This document shows, one piece after another, positions 36,162-45,115 of a stretch of 64,000 bases of DNA (position 1 is the stretch's first letter; each line of letters opens with the position of its first letter). The position numbers were made by a program, and so were the translations under genes. The notes beneath the pieces are model-generated. The model saw nothing but the letters and a program-made list of their open reading frames with translations, was not told the origin of the DNA and did not search any database. The DNA comes from Arenimonas metalli CF5-1. Its GTDB lineage: Bacteria; Pseudomonadota; Gammaproteobacteria; Xanthomonadales; Xanthomonadaceae. The stretch is from positions 24,746 to 88,745 of the forward strand of contig NZ_AVCK01000016.1 in NCBI RefSeq assembly GCF_000747155.1, written 5' to 3'.

Positions 36162-39100
36162 GACGCGCTCGCCTTGCGGTAGAACACCCGCCGCACCGCC
36201 ACGAAGAACAGCGGGATGAAGAAGATGCCGAGGAAGGTACCGGCCAGCATGCCGCCGACCACGCCGGTGCCGATCGCGCGCTGCGCGCCGGATCCCGCGC
36301 CGGTGGCCAGCGCCAACGGCAGCACGCCGAAGCCGAAGGCGATCGAGGTCATCAGGATCGGCCGCAGGCGGTCGCGGATCGCGGCCAGCGTGGCCTCGAC
36401 CAGCTCCATGCCCTTCTCGACGTTGGCCTTGGCGAACTCGATGATCAGCACCGCGTTCTTCGACGACAGGCCCACCGTGGTCAGCATGCCCACCTGGAAG
36501 TACACGTCACGCTCGAGCCCGCGCAGCGCGGTGAACAGCACCGTGCCCAGGATGCCCAGCGGCACCACCAGCAGCACCGAGGTCGGGATCGACCAGCTCT
36601 CGTAGAGCGCCGCCAGGCACAGGAACACGATCAGCACCGAAAGCGCGTACAGCATCGGCGTCTGCGCGTTGGCCACGCGCTCCTGGTAGCTCTGGCCGCT
36701 CCACTCGATGCCGAAGCCCTCGGGCAGTCCGGCGGCGATGCGCTCCATCTCGGCCATGGCGTCACCCGAACTCACGCCCGGCGCCGGAGTACCGGTGATG
36801 TTGATCGCCGAGGCGCCGTTGTAGCGCTCCAGGCGCGGCGAGCCGTATTCCCAGTGCGTGCTGGCGAAGGCGGAGAACGGCACCATCTCGCCGGCCTCGT
36901 TGCGCACGTACCAGAGCTTGAAGTCCTCCGGCACCATGCGGTACGGCGCATCCGACTGCACGTACACGCGCTTGACGCGGCCACGGTCGATGAAGTCGTC
37001 GATGTACTGGCCACCCCAGGCCACCGACAGCGTCGAGTTGATGTTGGCGATCGGCACGCCCAGCGCCGCGGCCTTGGCGTTGTCGATGTCGAGGCGGAAC
37101 TGCGGGGTGTCCTCCTGGCCGTTCGGGCGCACGCCGGCCAGCAGCGGGCTCTGCGCCGCCGCGCCCAGCATCTGGTTGCGCGCCGCCACCAGCGCCTCGT
37201 GGCCCTTGCCGGCGTTGTCCTTGAGGTAGAGGTTGAAGCCGCCCGTGGTGCCCAGCTCGGTCACCGGCGGCGGCGCCAGCGCGAACACCATCGCGTCCTT
37301 GATCTGCCCGAACGCGCCCATGGCGCGGCCGACGATCGCGTTGACGCTGGACTCCTCGCTGGTGCGCTCGTCCCAGTCCTTTAGCTTCACGAACACCATG
37401 CCGTTGTTCTGCCCGCTGCCGGCGAAGCTGAAGCCCTGCACCGAGAAGGTGGACTCGATGTGCTCCTTCTCGCCCTCGAGGTAATGGCGCTCGACCTGCT
37501 CCATCACCTTCTGCGTGCGCTCCTGGGTCGCGCCCACCGGCGTCTGCACGATGGTGAACAGCACGCCCTGGTCCTCGTCCGGAAGGAAGGACGACGGCAC
37601 CCGCGCGTAGATGAAGACCATCACCAGCGCCAGCAGGCCGTACAGCGCCAGGAACCGGCCGCCGCGGCGGATCATGCCGCCCACGAAGCCCTGGTAGCGC
37701 AGGTTGCCGGCGTCGAACTTCTTGTTGAACCAACCGAAGAAGCCCTTCTCGCCGTGGTGCTCGCCTTTCTTCAGCGGCTTGAGCATGGTCGCGCACAGCG
37801 CCGGCGTCAGGATGATCGCCACCAGCACTGACAGGCCCATCGCGGACACGATCGTCGCGGTGAACTGGCGGTAGATCACGCCCGTGGAGCCCGTGAGGAA
37901 GGCCATCGGGATGAACACCGCCGCCAGCACCATACCGATGCCCACCAGCGCGCCGGTGATCTGGTCCATGGATTTGCGCGTGGCTTCGAGCGGCGACAAA
38001 CCTTCCTCGCTCATCACGCGCTCGACGTTCTCCACCACCACGATGGCGTCGTCCACCAGCAGGCCGATCGCCAGCACCATCGCGAACATGGTCAGCATGT
38101 TGATGGAGAACCCGAGCGCCAGCAGGATCGCCAGCGTGCCCAGCAGCACCACCGGCACCGCGATCGTCGGGATCAGGGTGGCGCGGAAGTTCTGCAGGAA
38201 CAGGTAGATCACCAGGAAGACGAGGATCACCGCCTCGATCAGCGTCTTCACCACTTCATTGATTGAGACCCGCACGAAGGGCGTGGTGTCGAACGGGATG
38301 ACCACTTTCAGGCCCGGCGGGAAGCCCGGCCGCATCTGGTCCATCAACTCGGCGATGCCGTCGGCGGTGGAGAGCGCATTGGCATTGGTCGCCAGCGACA
38401 CCGCCACGCCCGAGGCCGGCTGGCCGTTGTAGCGGCTGATGACCGAGTAGTTGTCGGAACCCAGCTCGACCCGCGCCACGTCGCCGAGCTTGAGCACCGA
38501 GCCATCGGTGCCGCTGCGCAGGATGATTTCGCGGAACTGCTCCGGCGTCTGCAGCCGATCCTGCGCGGTGATGGTGGCGTTGATCTGCTGGCCGTCGATC
38601 GCCGGCGTGCCGCCCAGCTGGCCCACCGCCACCTGCGCGTTCTGCGCGCGGATGGCGGCGATCACGTCGGCCGGCGCCATCTTGTAGGTGTTGAGCTTGC
38701 CCGGGTCGAGCCAGATGCGCATCGCGTACTTGCCGCCGAACACCTGCACGCTGCCCACGCCCGGCACGCGGCTGAGCGGGTCGACGATGTTGGCCGCCAC
38801 GTAATCGGAAATGTCGCCGCGGTCCATGCTGCCGTCGGTGGACACGAAGCCCAGCACCTGCAGGAAGCCCGAGCTGGCCTTGGTCACGCCGATGCCCTGC
38901 TGCTGCACGATCTGCGGCAGCAGCGCGGTGGCGCCCTGCAGCTTGTTCTGCACCTGCACCTGGGCGATGTCCGGGTCGGTGCCTGTCTCGAAGGTGAGCG
39001 TGACGCTGACGCTGCCGTTCGAGTCGCTGGTGGCCGACATGTAGTCGAGGCCGTCGAGGCCGGTCATCGACTGCTCGATGATTTGCGTCACCGAGTTCTC

Positions 39101-39271
39101 GACCGCCTGCGCCGAGGCGCCAGGGTAGCTGGCGTTGATGGTGACGGACGGCGGCGCGATGGTCGGGTAGCGCGAGATCGGCAGCTGGGTCAGGGCCAGC
39201 AGGCCGGCCAGCATGATGATGATCGCGATGACCCACGCGAAGATCGGGCGATCGATGAAGAACCTTGCCAT
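36158..39271 (-). CDS. RND multidrug efflux transporter, inner-membrane subunit (HAE1/AcrB type)
   Basis: A proton-driven trimeric pump of the hydrophobe/amphiphile efflux-1 family, 1037 residues as usual for AcrB/MexB. It opens [20 protein letters not shown] with TM1; the porter domain follows; proton-relay Asp-Asp lies in [16 protein letters not shown] of TM4, and the second half has [18 protein letters not shown] with the relay Lys in TM10. [20 protein letters not shown] begins the second periplasmic loop. The adaptor is encoded 18 bp upstream and the TetR repressor overlaps downstream. No outer-membrane channel gene is in the operon, so a TolC-like partner encoded elsewhere is expected. 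Confidence 0.95.
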   Translation of the reverse strand: MARFFIDRPIFAWVIAIIIMLAGLLALTQLPISRYPTIAPPSVTINASYPGASAQAVENSVTQIIEQSMTGLDGLDYMSATSDSNGSVSVTLTFETGTDPDIAQVQVQNKLQGATALLPQIVQQQGIGVTKASSGFLQVLGFVSTDGSMDRGDISDYVAANIVDPLSRVPGVGSVQVFGGKYAMRIWLDPGKLNTYKMAPADVIAAIRAQNAQVAVGQLGGTPAIDGQQINATITAQDRLQTPEQFREIILRSGTDGSVLKLGDVARVELGSDNYSVISRYNGQPASGVAVSLATNANALSTADGIAELMDQMRPGFPPGLKVVIPFDTTPFVRVSINEVVKTLIEAVILVFLVIYLFLQNFRATLIPTIAVPVVLLGTLAILLALGFSINMLTMFAMVLAIGLLVDDAIVVVENVERVMSEEGLSPLEATRKSMDQITGALVGIGMVLAAVFIPMAFLTGSTGVIYRQFTATIVSAMGLSVLVAIILTPALCATMLKPLKKGEHHGEKGFFGWFNKKFDAGNLRYQGFVGGMIRRGGRFLALYGLLALVMVFIYARVPSSFLPDEDQGVLFTIVQTPVGATQERTQKVMEQVERHYLEGEKEHIESTFSVQGFSFAGSGQNNGMVFVKLKDWDERTSEESSVNAIVGRAMGAFGQIKDAMVFALAPPPVTELGTTGGFNLYLKDNAGKGHEALVAARNQMLGAAAQSPLLAGVRPNGQEDTPQFRLDIDNAKAAALGVPIANINSTLSVAWGGQYIDDFIDRGRVKRVYVQSDAPYRMVPEDFKLWYVRNEAGEMVPFSAFASTHWEYGSPRLERYNGASAINITGTPAPGVSSGDAMAEMERIAAGLPEGFGIEWSGQSYQERVANAQTPMLYALSVLIVFLCLAALYESWSIPTSVLLVVPLGILGTVLFTALRGLERDVYFQVGMLTTVGLSSKNAVLIIEFAKANVEKGMELVEATLAAIRDRLRPILMTSIAFGFGVLPLALATGAGSGAQRAIGTGVVGGMLAGTFLGIFFIPLFFVAVRRVFYRKASAS

Positions 39272-39289
39272 GGTGTCGGTCCCGCCTTC

Positions 39290-40462
39290 TTAGTTGGTCG
39301 CGGCGGTGGCCGGCGCGTCGGCGCCGGCGGGCGGCGTGGCGCCCGCCTCGACGGCGTTCGCCTTCGCACCCGGCTGCACCTTCTGCAGGCCCTCGACGAT
39401 CACGCGGTCGCCGGCCGACAGGCCGCCATCCACCAGCCACTGGTCGCCCAGGGTGCGGTTGGCCTGCACGGTGCGCTGCTCGACCACGCCTTCGGGCGTC
39501 ACCACCATCGCGATGGCGTTGCCCTTCGGGTCGCGGGTGATGCCCTGCTGCGGCACCAGCACGCCGTCCGGGCGCTGGCCCATGTCCACGGCCGCGCGCA
39601 CGTACATGCCCGGCAGCAGCAGGTTGTCGGGGTTGGGCACGACCACGCGCAGCGCGTAGCTGCCGGTGGTCGGGTCCACGGTGACGTCGGTGAAGGCGAG
39701 GCGGCCGGCCTCGGCGTAGGTGCTGCCGTCTTCCAGCAGGATCTTCACCGGCACGCCGTCGGCCTGCTCGAGCTTGCCCTCGGCGATCTCACGGCGCAGC
39801 TGCAGCAGTTCGCTGCTCGACTGGGTGAGGTCGACGTAGATCGGGTCGAGCTGCTGGATGGTGGCGAGCGGCGCGGCCTGGTTCGCGGTCACCAGCGCGC
39901 CGGCGGTCACCGAGGACTTGCCGATGCGGCCGCTGATCGGCGCGACGATGCGGGCGTAGCCCAGGGTCACGTCGCTGGCGGCGAGGTTGGCGCGGGCGGC
40001 GGCGACGTCGGCCTTGGCCTGGGCCCAGGCGGCCTGGGCGCGCTCGTTGTCCTGGGCGCTGACCAGCTTCGCGCCCGCCAGCTCGAGCGAACGCTTCGCG
40101 GCCAGGCGCGCCGACAGCTCGGCGGCCTCGGCGCGGGCCAGGTTGGCGCTGGCGTTGTCGCGGCTGGCGCGGTACGCGGCGTCATCGATGGCGTAGAGCG
40201 GGTCACCGGCCTTCACCAGCCCGCCCTCGTCGAACAGGCGGCGCTCGACGATGCCCGTGGCCTGGGGGCGCACTTCGGCGACCAGGAAGGGCGTGGTGCG
40301 GCCCGCCAGCTCGCGGGTCAGGCTCACCGGCTCGGCCTTGAGGGTGACGACCGCGACTTCCGGAACCGGCATCGGCGGCGGGGCGGCGTCCTGGCCGCAG
40401 GCGTTCAGGGCCAGGGCGGCGGCGAGCGCCAGGAACAGCGGGGCAAGGGGGCGGGATGACAT
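39290..40462 (-). CDS. RND efflux periplasmic adaptor (membrane fusion protein)
   Basis: A 390-residue lipoprotein (LALNAC, Cys22) that links the RND pump to an outer-membrane channel. Order: beta-barrel/lipoyl half-motif RPQATGIVERRLFDEGGLVKAGDPLY; a long coiled hairpin (ASANLARAEAAELSARLAAK to AWAQAKADVAAARANLAASD); second lipoyl half YARIVAPISGRIGKSSVTAGA; barrel domain with VDPTTGSYALRVVVPNPDNLLLPGMYVR; membrane-proximal end. The start was chosen at MSSRPLA for the lipobox and the GAGG site 6 nt upstream. First gene of the adaptor-pump-tetR operon, with promoter and operator at 40526-40565. Confidence 0.93.
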   Translation of the reverse strand: MSSRPLAPLFLALAAALALNACGQDAAPPPMPVPEVAVVTLKAEPVSLTRELAGRTTPFLVAEVRPQATGIVERRLFDEGGLVKAGDPLYAIDDAAYRASRDNASANLARAEAAELSARLAAKRSLELAGAKLVSAQDNERAQAAWAQAKADVAAARANLAASDVTLGYARIVAPISGRIGKSSVTAGALVTANQAAPLATIQQLDPIYVDLTQSSSELLQLRREIAEGKLEQADGVPVKILLEDGSTYAEAGRLAFTDVTVDPTTGSYALRVVVPNPDNLLLPGMYVRAAVDMGQRPDGVLVPQQGITRDPKGNAIAMVVTPEGVVEQRTVQANRTLGDQWLVDGGLSAGDRVIVEGLQKVQPGAKANAVEAGATPPAGADAPATAATN

Positions 40463-40525
40463 GGAAGCCTCGAAAAGGAGAAGCGGCGCCCCGGATCCGG
40501 GAGAGTGCAGACCCAAGGCGCCAAA

Positions 40526-40565
40526 GAGTGAACGGTCATTCTATTTTTGAAACCTGTACTGTCAA
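40526..40565 (-). promoter_or_regulatory. sigma-70 promoter overlapped by a TetR-type operator
   Basis: Read on the minus strand: -35 TTGACA (40560-40565), 16-bp spacer, -10 TAGAAT (40538-40543). A 16-bp dyad, GAGTGAACGGTCATTC at 40526-40541 with 6 of 8 base pairs symmetric, overlaps the -10 box and start point. It lies 64 bp upstream of the adaptor gene, the place expected for autorepression by the operon's own TetR protein. Confidence 0.7.
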
Positions 40566-40692
40566 GTGCAGTAAGGTCGAATGACGAGTGACGCAGCGTC
40601 CCGCGGACAGGGCGGATTCAGGGGCGGGACAGCCAAGGGCCAACGCGGGTCCATGCCGGGCCTGGCCGGCGCCAGGCCGCCGCAGCCCGGTC

Positions 40693-41376
40693 TCAGGGGG
40701 CGGACAAGTGCCCGGCCATCATTGCCGGGTCGGCCCCCGGCGCATGGGGCAGCACGCCCAGGCAGGGCACCGGCAGCGCCGCGCGGACCAGGTCCACGTA
40801 CGCGTCCGGGAAGCCGGGCTCGACGGTGCTGCCGATCCAGCCGGCCAGGCGGCCGCCGTCGGCGGCGATGGCCCGGGCCGTGAGCCGGGCGTGGTTGAGG
40901 CAGCCCAGCTTCAGGCCGACCACGAGGATCACGGGCAGGTCGAGCGCCTTCACCAGGTCGGACTGGTCCAGGCCGTCGGCCAGCGGGGCCAGCCAGCCGC
41001 CCACGCCCTCGACCACCACGCGGTCGGCCATCGCGGCCAGCGCCGCGTAGGCCTCGAGCAGCGGCGACAGCGTGACGGTGACGCCGGCGGCCCGCGCCGC
41101 CAGCTGCGGCGCGGTCGGGTCGCGCAGGGCGACCGGGTTGACCAGTGCGTACTCGGGCACCGGATCGCTGGCGGCCTGCAGGGCCAGCGCGTCGGCATTA
41201 CGCCAGCCGCCCGGCGTCGGCACGCAGCCGCTGGCCACCGGCTTCATGCCCACCACCCGCGCCCCGCCCCGCCGCAGCGCATGCACGAAGGCCGCGCTGG
41301 CGAAGGTCTTGCCGGCATCGGTATCGGTGCCGGTGATGAAAACGCCGCGTGAAGCCATGGAAGTGTCGTTGCCCAT
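40693..41376 (-). CDS. bioD: dethiobiotin synthetase
   Basis: Carboxylates 7,8-diaminopelargonic acid to dethiobiotin with ATP, the penultimate step of biotin synthesis. A 227-residue P-loop protein: GVFITGTDTDAGKTFAS carries the Walker A with Thr/Lys; GMKPVASGC binds substrate; VVVEGVGGWLAPL is the Mg/carbamate loop; ILVVGLKLGCLNHARLT follows. The start may be at 41376 or six codons later at 41358; neither has a strong ribosome site. It is separate from other bio genes, a common arrangement. Confidence 0.93.
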   Translation of the reverse strand: MGNDTSMASRGVFITGTDTDAGKTFASAAFVHALRRGGARVVGMKPVASGCVPTPGGWRNADALALQAASDPVPEYALVNPVALRDPTAPQLAARAAGVTVTLSPLLEAYAALAAMADRVVVEGVGGWLAPLADGLDQSDLVKALDLPVILVVGLKLGCLNHARLTARAIAADGGRLAGWIGSTVEPGFPDAYVDLVRAALPVPCLGVLPHAPGADPAMMAGHLSAP

Positions 41377-41457
41377 GCCGAGATTTTATCAGCCATGCGG
41401 CGGGTCGAGACTCACGCGGGGCCGCTGCTACACTGGCCCTATTTGCGAGAGGCAGCG

Positions 41458-41946
41458 ATGTTCCAGACCGGCACCTTGGAAGGCAGCAAACCCGAGCAGT
41501 ACGCACAGCTCTTGGAGCAGGCCCGCGGCCTGATGCACGGCGAACACGACCGCACGGCCAATGCCGCCAACCTCTCCGCGCTGGTCTACCACGCGCTGCC
41601 CGACCTGAACTGGGTCGGCTTCTACTTCTTCGACGGCACCGAGCTGGTGGTCGGTCCCTTCCAGGGCCATCCGGCCTGCGTGCGCATCGCGATCGGCCGC
41701 GGCGTCTGCGGCACCGCCGCCGCCACGCGCGAGACGCAGCGCGTGCCGGATGTCGACGCTTTCCCGGGCCACATCCCCTGCGACTCGGCCTCGCGCTCGG
41801 AGCTGGTGGTGCCGCTTTTCCAGGGCGAGCGGCTGGTGGGCGTGTTCGACCTCGACAGCCCGCGCCTGGACCGCTTCGACGAAGACGACCAGCGGGGCCT
41901 CGAGGCGATCGCGCAGGCCTTCATCGATTCGCTGCCGCCGGCCTGA
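41458..41946 (+). CDS. msrC: free methionine-(R)-sulfoxide reductase (GAF fold)
   Basis: Reduces free methionine-R-sulfoxide in the cytoplasm. A 162-residue single GAF domain with the three conserved cysteines at 74, 84 and 108 (HPACVRIAIGRGVCGTAA and FPGHIPCDSAS), spaced just as in the E. coli enzyme (84, 94, 118). ETQRVPDVDAFPGHI and SRSELVVPLF are hallmark stretches. The start was set by GAGAGG 7 nt upstream; a longer in-frame reading has no such site. Followed by the TfoX C-terminal-domain gene after 21 bp with its own AGGAGA site, so the pair may be cotranscribed. Confidence 0.9.
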   Translation: MFQTGTLEGSKPEQYAQLLEQARGLMHGEHDRTANAANLSALVYHALPDLNWVGFYFFDGTELVVGPFQGHPACVRIAIGRGVCGTAAATRETQRVPDVDAFPGHIPCDSASRSELVVPLFQGERLVGVFDLDSPRLDRFDEDDQRGLEAIAQAFIDSLPPA

Positions 41947-41967
41947 GCCGGCACGCCAGGAGACGGG

Positions 41968-42369
41968 ATGAACTCGGGCACCAAGCTTCGCAACATCGGA
42001 CCGAAATCCGCGGCGTGGCTGCGGCAGACCGGCATCCGCACGCAGGAGGACCTGGTCGCCGTCGGCGCCCTCGCCGCCTACGTCCGGGTGAAGCGCGCGG
42101 GCTTCAAGCCCAGCCTCAACCTGCTGTACGCGCTGGAAGGCGCGATCCTGGGCTGCCACTGGCAGGAAATCCCGGACGAACGCCGCAGCGAGCTGGTGCT
42201 GGCCGCGGGCGAGGAAGTCGCCAAGCTGCCGCTGCCCAAGAACAAGCGCATGCCCGCCGCCGGCCCGGTGACCACCACCCACAGCGATGACGGCGACGGC
42301 GCGATGCCGGAGCCGGATTTCGGCTTCGACGATCCGGTGGCGATGGGCGGCGACGGCGGCGCGGACTGA
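41968..42369 (+). CDS. TfoX C-terminal domain protein
   Basis: A 133-residue protein whose first 85 residues match the TfoX/Sxy C-terminal domain, a helix-hairpin-helix-like fold: TKLRNIGPKSAAWLRQTGI, EDLVAVGALAAYVRVKRAGF, SLNLLYALEGAILGCHWQEI. The TfoX N-terminal domain is absent, so it is not a complete Sxy competence regulator; such stand-alone forms are common and uncharacterised. The remaining 45 residues are acidic and probably disordered (DDGDGAMPEPDFGF, DDPVAMGGDGG). It ends 18 bp before the convergent dinG stop. Confidence 0.85.
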   Translation: MNSGTKLRNIGPKSAAWLRQTGIRTQEDLVAVGALAAYVRVKRAGFKPSLNLLYALEGAILGCHWQEIPDERRSELVLAAGEEVAKLPLPKNKRMPAAGPVTTTHSDDGDGAMPEPDFGFDDPVAMGGDGGAD

Positions 42370-42387
42370 GCCCGCCGCGGTAACGCG

Positions 42388-44505
42388 TCAGGCGCCGGCG
42401 ATCATCCGGCGGTACGGCGGCAGGCTGTCGAGCAGCGTGCGCCCGTAGCGCTTCACCACCACGCGGCGATCGAGCAGCACGATGCGGCCGCGGTCCTGCT
42501 CGGTGCGGATCAGGCGGCCCATGTACTGGGTCAGCGTGCGCTGAGCCTCGGGCAGCGCGACTTCGAAGAAGGCCGAACGGCCGCGCGATTCGTACCACTC
42601 GGCCTTGGTGGCGCCCACCGGGTCGGACGGCATCGCGAACGGCAGCTTGGTGATCACCACCGTGGTGGCGAGCTCGCCCGCGAGGTCCAGGCCCTCGCCG
42701 AACGAAGCGAGCCCGAACAGCGTGCTGCCCTTGCCCTCGCGGATCTTGCGCGCATGCAGGTCCAGCAGCTCGGTGCGCGATCGCGAGCCCTGCACCAGGG
42801 TGCGGATCGCGCGCGCCGGCGACAGCAGCGCGACCACGCGCTCCATCTGCTTCCACGAGGTGAACAGCACCAGGTTGCCGGCGTCCCAGTCGAGCTCGTC
42901 CTCGATCCAGCGCGCCACCTCGTCGGTGTGCTTCGCGGCGTCGTCGGGCAAGGTTTTCATCGCCGGCACCGACAGCACCGCGCACTCGGCGAGGTCGAAG
43001 GGGCTGGGCAGGCTGGCCAGCTCCCACTCGCGCGGGATCGCGGCTTCTTCGCAGAAGTGGCGGAAGTCGCCGCCGTTCGCCAGCGTCGCCGACGTGACCA
43101 CCACCGAATCCACGCGGCTCCAGACCAGCCCGCGCAGGATGCCGGCGGCCGAGACGGGCGCGGCATGGCAAACCAGGCTGCGGTCCTTCGCGACGGTGAT
43201 CCAGCGCGCCATCGGCGCCCAGCCCGCGGCGTCCTCGCGCGCCCAGCGCTGCCACAGCGCGGCGGCGTCCTGCAGGCGTTCGACCAGGCGGCCCAGGTTG
43301 CGCACCAGCTGGTCGTCGGGCTCGGCCTTGCCGCCGTCTTCCTTGGGCAGCGCGGACACCAGCGCGTCGGCGAAGCGGCTGAGCTTGCCGAACAGGCGGT
43401 CGAGCTCCTGCGCGTCGGCGCGCCAGTCCTCCGGCAGCTGGCCCATCGGCGCGCGCCAGGTGGGCTGCGCCTCCATCGGGTCGGGCGTCCACGCCAGCGC
43501 CAGCTTGTCCTGGAAGTCGCGCAGGCCGTCGCGCGCCTGCGTCACCAGCTCCTGCACCTCGGTCGGGGCCAGCCCGGCGATGGTGTCCTTGCCGCTGCGC
43601 ACGAAGGCCACCGACAGCGGGCCGCGGCCGCGCTCGAGCGCTTCGATGCCGGTCGGCAAATGCAGCTGCGCGGCGTCGGCGTCGATGGCCTTCGCCGGCA
43701 GGTGGTGGCCTTCGTCGAACACGAACAGCGCCTTCGACGGCATCGGCAGGATCGGGTTGTCGCCCTCCTCGCCGTCGGGCAGGCCCAGCGCGGCCAGCAC
43801 CAGGTCGTGGTTGGCGACGACGATGTCGGCGGCCTTCAGCGCGGCGCGCGCTTTCAGGTAAGGGCAGGCCTCGGCGAAGGCGCACCGCGCGCGCGTACAC
43901 GCGCCGGCCGAAGTGGTGATGCGGCCGCGCAGGCCGTCAGGGATCGGCACGGGCGCGATGTCGAGGTCGCCGCTCCACTTCCCGTCCTGGAACTCGCCGG
44001 ACAGGGTGCCGATGATCTTGGCTTCCTCGGCGCTCGGCGTGCGCGAATACGCCGGATCGAAATCGAACAGCGACTCACCGGTGTCGCCGCCCGCAGCCTC
44101 GGCGAGGTTGCGCAGGCAGGCGTAGCGCTGGCGGCCCTTCGCGATCGCGACCGCGGCCGCCAGGCCGGTGTCGGCGAGGAAGCGCGGGATATCGCGCTGC
44201 ACGAGCTGTTCCTGCAGGCTCACCGTGGCGGTCGCGATCACCAGCGGGCGCTTGTGCGCGAGTGCGATCGGCACCGCGGCCGTGAGGTAGGCCAGGCTCT
44301 TGCCGACGCCCGTGGGCGCCTCGATCACCGCGCCGCCGCCGCTCGCGCCCAGCGCGCGCGCGGCGATCGCGATCATCGCGTTCTGGGCGCCGCGCGGCTT
44401 GAAGCCGGGCGACTGGCGCAGCGCCTCGAGCGCGCCGCGGATGCCGACCTTGTCGTCCTCACCCAGCGTGCGCGGTGGCTCCGGGGTCTTGCCGGGTTTC
44501 TTCAT
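42388..44505 (-). CDS. dinG: ATP-dependent DNA helicase DinG
   Basis: A 5'-3' Fe-S helicase of the XPD/DinG superfamily-2 branch, acting on R-loops, D-loops and G-quadruplexes. 705 residues: Walker A VIEAPTGVGKSLAYL, four cluster cysteines (RYACLRN, AGACTRARCAFAEACPYL), motif II FVFDEGHHLPAKA (DEGH), TSATLANGG, then ALVLFTSWKQMERV-type motif IV, and the last motifs GRLIRTEQDRGRIVLLDRRV. The cysteine set is intact. SOS control is known for E. coli dinG but no LexA-like box was recognised here. It ends convergently with the TfoX-domain gene. Confidence 0.93.
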   Translation of the reverse strand: MKKPGKTPEPPRTLGEDDKVGIRGALEALRQSPGFKPRGAQNAMIAIAARALGASGGGAVIEAPTGVGKSLAYLTAAVPIALAHKRPLVIATATVSLQEQLVQRDIPRFLADTGLAAAVAIAKGRQRYACLRNLAEAAGGDTGESLFDFDPAYSRTPSAEEAKIIGTLSGEFQDGKWSGDLDIAPVPIPDGLRGRITTSAGACTRARCAFAEACPYLKARAALKAADIVVANHDLVLAALGLPDGEEGDNPILPMPSKALFVFDEGHHLPAKAIDADAAQLHLPTGIEALERGRGPLSVAFVRSGKDTIAGLAPTEVQELVTQARDGLRDFQDKLALAWTPDPMEAQPTWRAPMGQLPEDWRADAQELDRLFGKLSRFADALVSALPKEDGGKAEPDDQLVRNLGRLVERLQDAAALWQRWAREDAAGWAPMARWITVAKDRSLVCHAAPVSAAGILRGLVWSRVDSVVVTSATLANGGDFRHFCEEAAIPREWELASLPSPFDLAECAVLSVPAMKTLPDDAAKHTDEVARWIEDELDWDAGNLVLFTSWKQMERVVALLSPARAIRTLVQGSRSRTELLDLHARKIREGKGSTLFGLASFGEGLDLAGELATTVVITKLPFAMPSDPVGATKAEWYESRGRSAFFEVALPEAQRTLTQYMGRLIRTEQDRGRIVLLDRRVVVKRYGRTLLDSLPPYRRMIAGA

Positions 44506-44532
44506 CGGGCGCCGCCATGACGCAACGCGGGC

Positions 44533-45111
44533 TTAGCGGACAACCGCGTATTCCCGCGCATCCTCGCGCCACTTCGGCGTGGCGGCGATCGTCGGCAGCA
44601 CGTCCTCGACGCGGTCCACCAGCGACCACATCGCGTGGTGCTCCGGGTTCATGAACTTCTGCTCGATCACCTGCTGCATGAAGGCCTGCAGCGGCGCATA
44701 GAACCCGTTCGTGTTCAGCAGCAGGATGGGGCTGAAATAGATGCCCAGCCGCTTGAGCGTGATCGCCTCGAACAGTTCCTCGAGCGTGCCGCAACCACCG
44801 GGCAGCGCCACCACGGCGTCCGAGCCGGTGAGCAGCTTGTGCTTGCGCTCGCGCATGTCTTCGACCAGCTCGAGCTGCGTCAGGCCCGGGTGGCCCCACT
44901 CCAGGTCGGCCATGAAACGCGGCAGGATGCCGATCACCTCGCCGCCCTTCGACAGCGCACCGTCGGCCAGCGCCCCCATCAGGCCTTGCGAGCCGCCGCC
45001 GTAGACGACGCTGCAGCCGTTGGCCGCGAGGGTTTCGCCGAGCCGGCGCGCGGCGGCGTGGTATTCGGGCGCCACCTGGGCGCTGGAGGCGGCGTAGACA
45101 CAGACGCGCAT
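44533..45111 (-). CDS. LOG-family protein (cytokinin riboside 5'-monophosphate phosphoribohydrolase type)
   Basis: A 192-residue Rossmann-like enzyme with both family signatures: VVYGGGSQGLMGALADGAL for nucleotide phosphate binding and VALPGGCGTLEELFEAITL (PGGxGTxxE) at the active site. Family members hydrolyse AMP or cytokinin ribotides to free base and ribose-5-phosphate; in most bacteria the physiological role is nucleotide salvage rather than hormone synthesis. It starts 4 bp after glmS ends on the same strand, so it is probably made from the glmS transcript. Confidence 0.88.
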   Translation of the reverse strand: MRVCVYAASSAQVAPEYHAAARRLGETLAANGCSVVYGGGSQGLMGALADGALSKGGEVIGILPRFMADLEWGHPGLTQLELVEDMRERKHKLLTGSDAVVALPGGCGTLEELFEAITLKRLGIYFSPILLLNTNGFYAPLQAFMQQVIEQKFMNPEHHAMWSLVDRVEDVLPTIAATPKWREDAREYAVVR

Positions 45112-45115
45112 CGGC

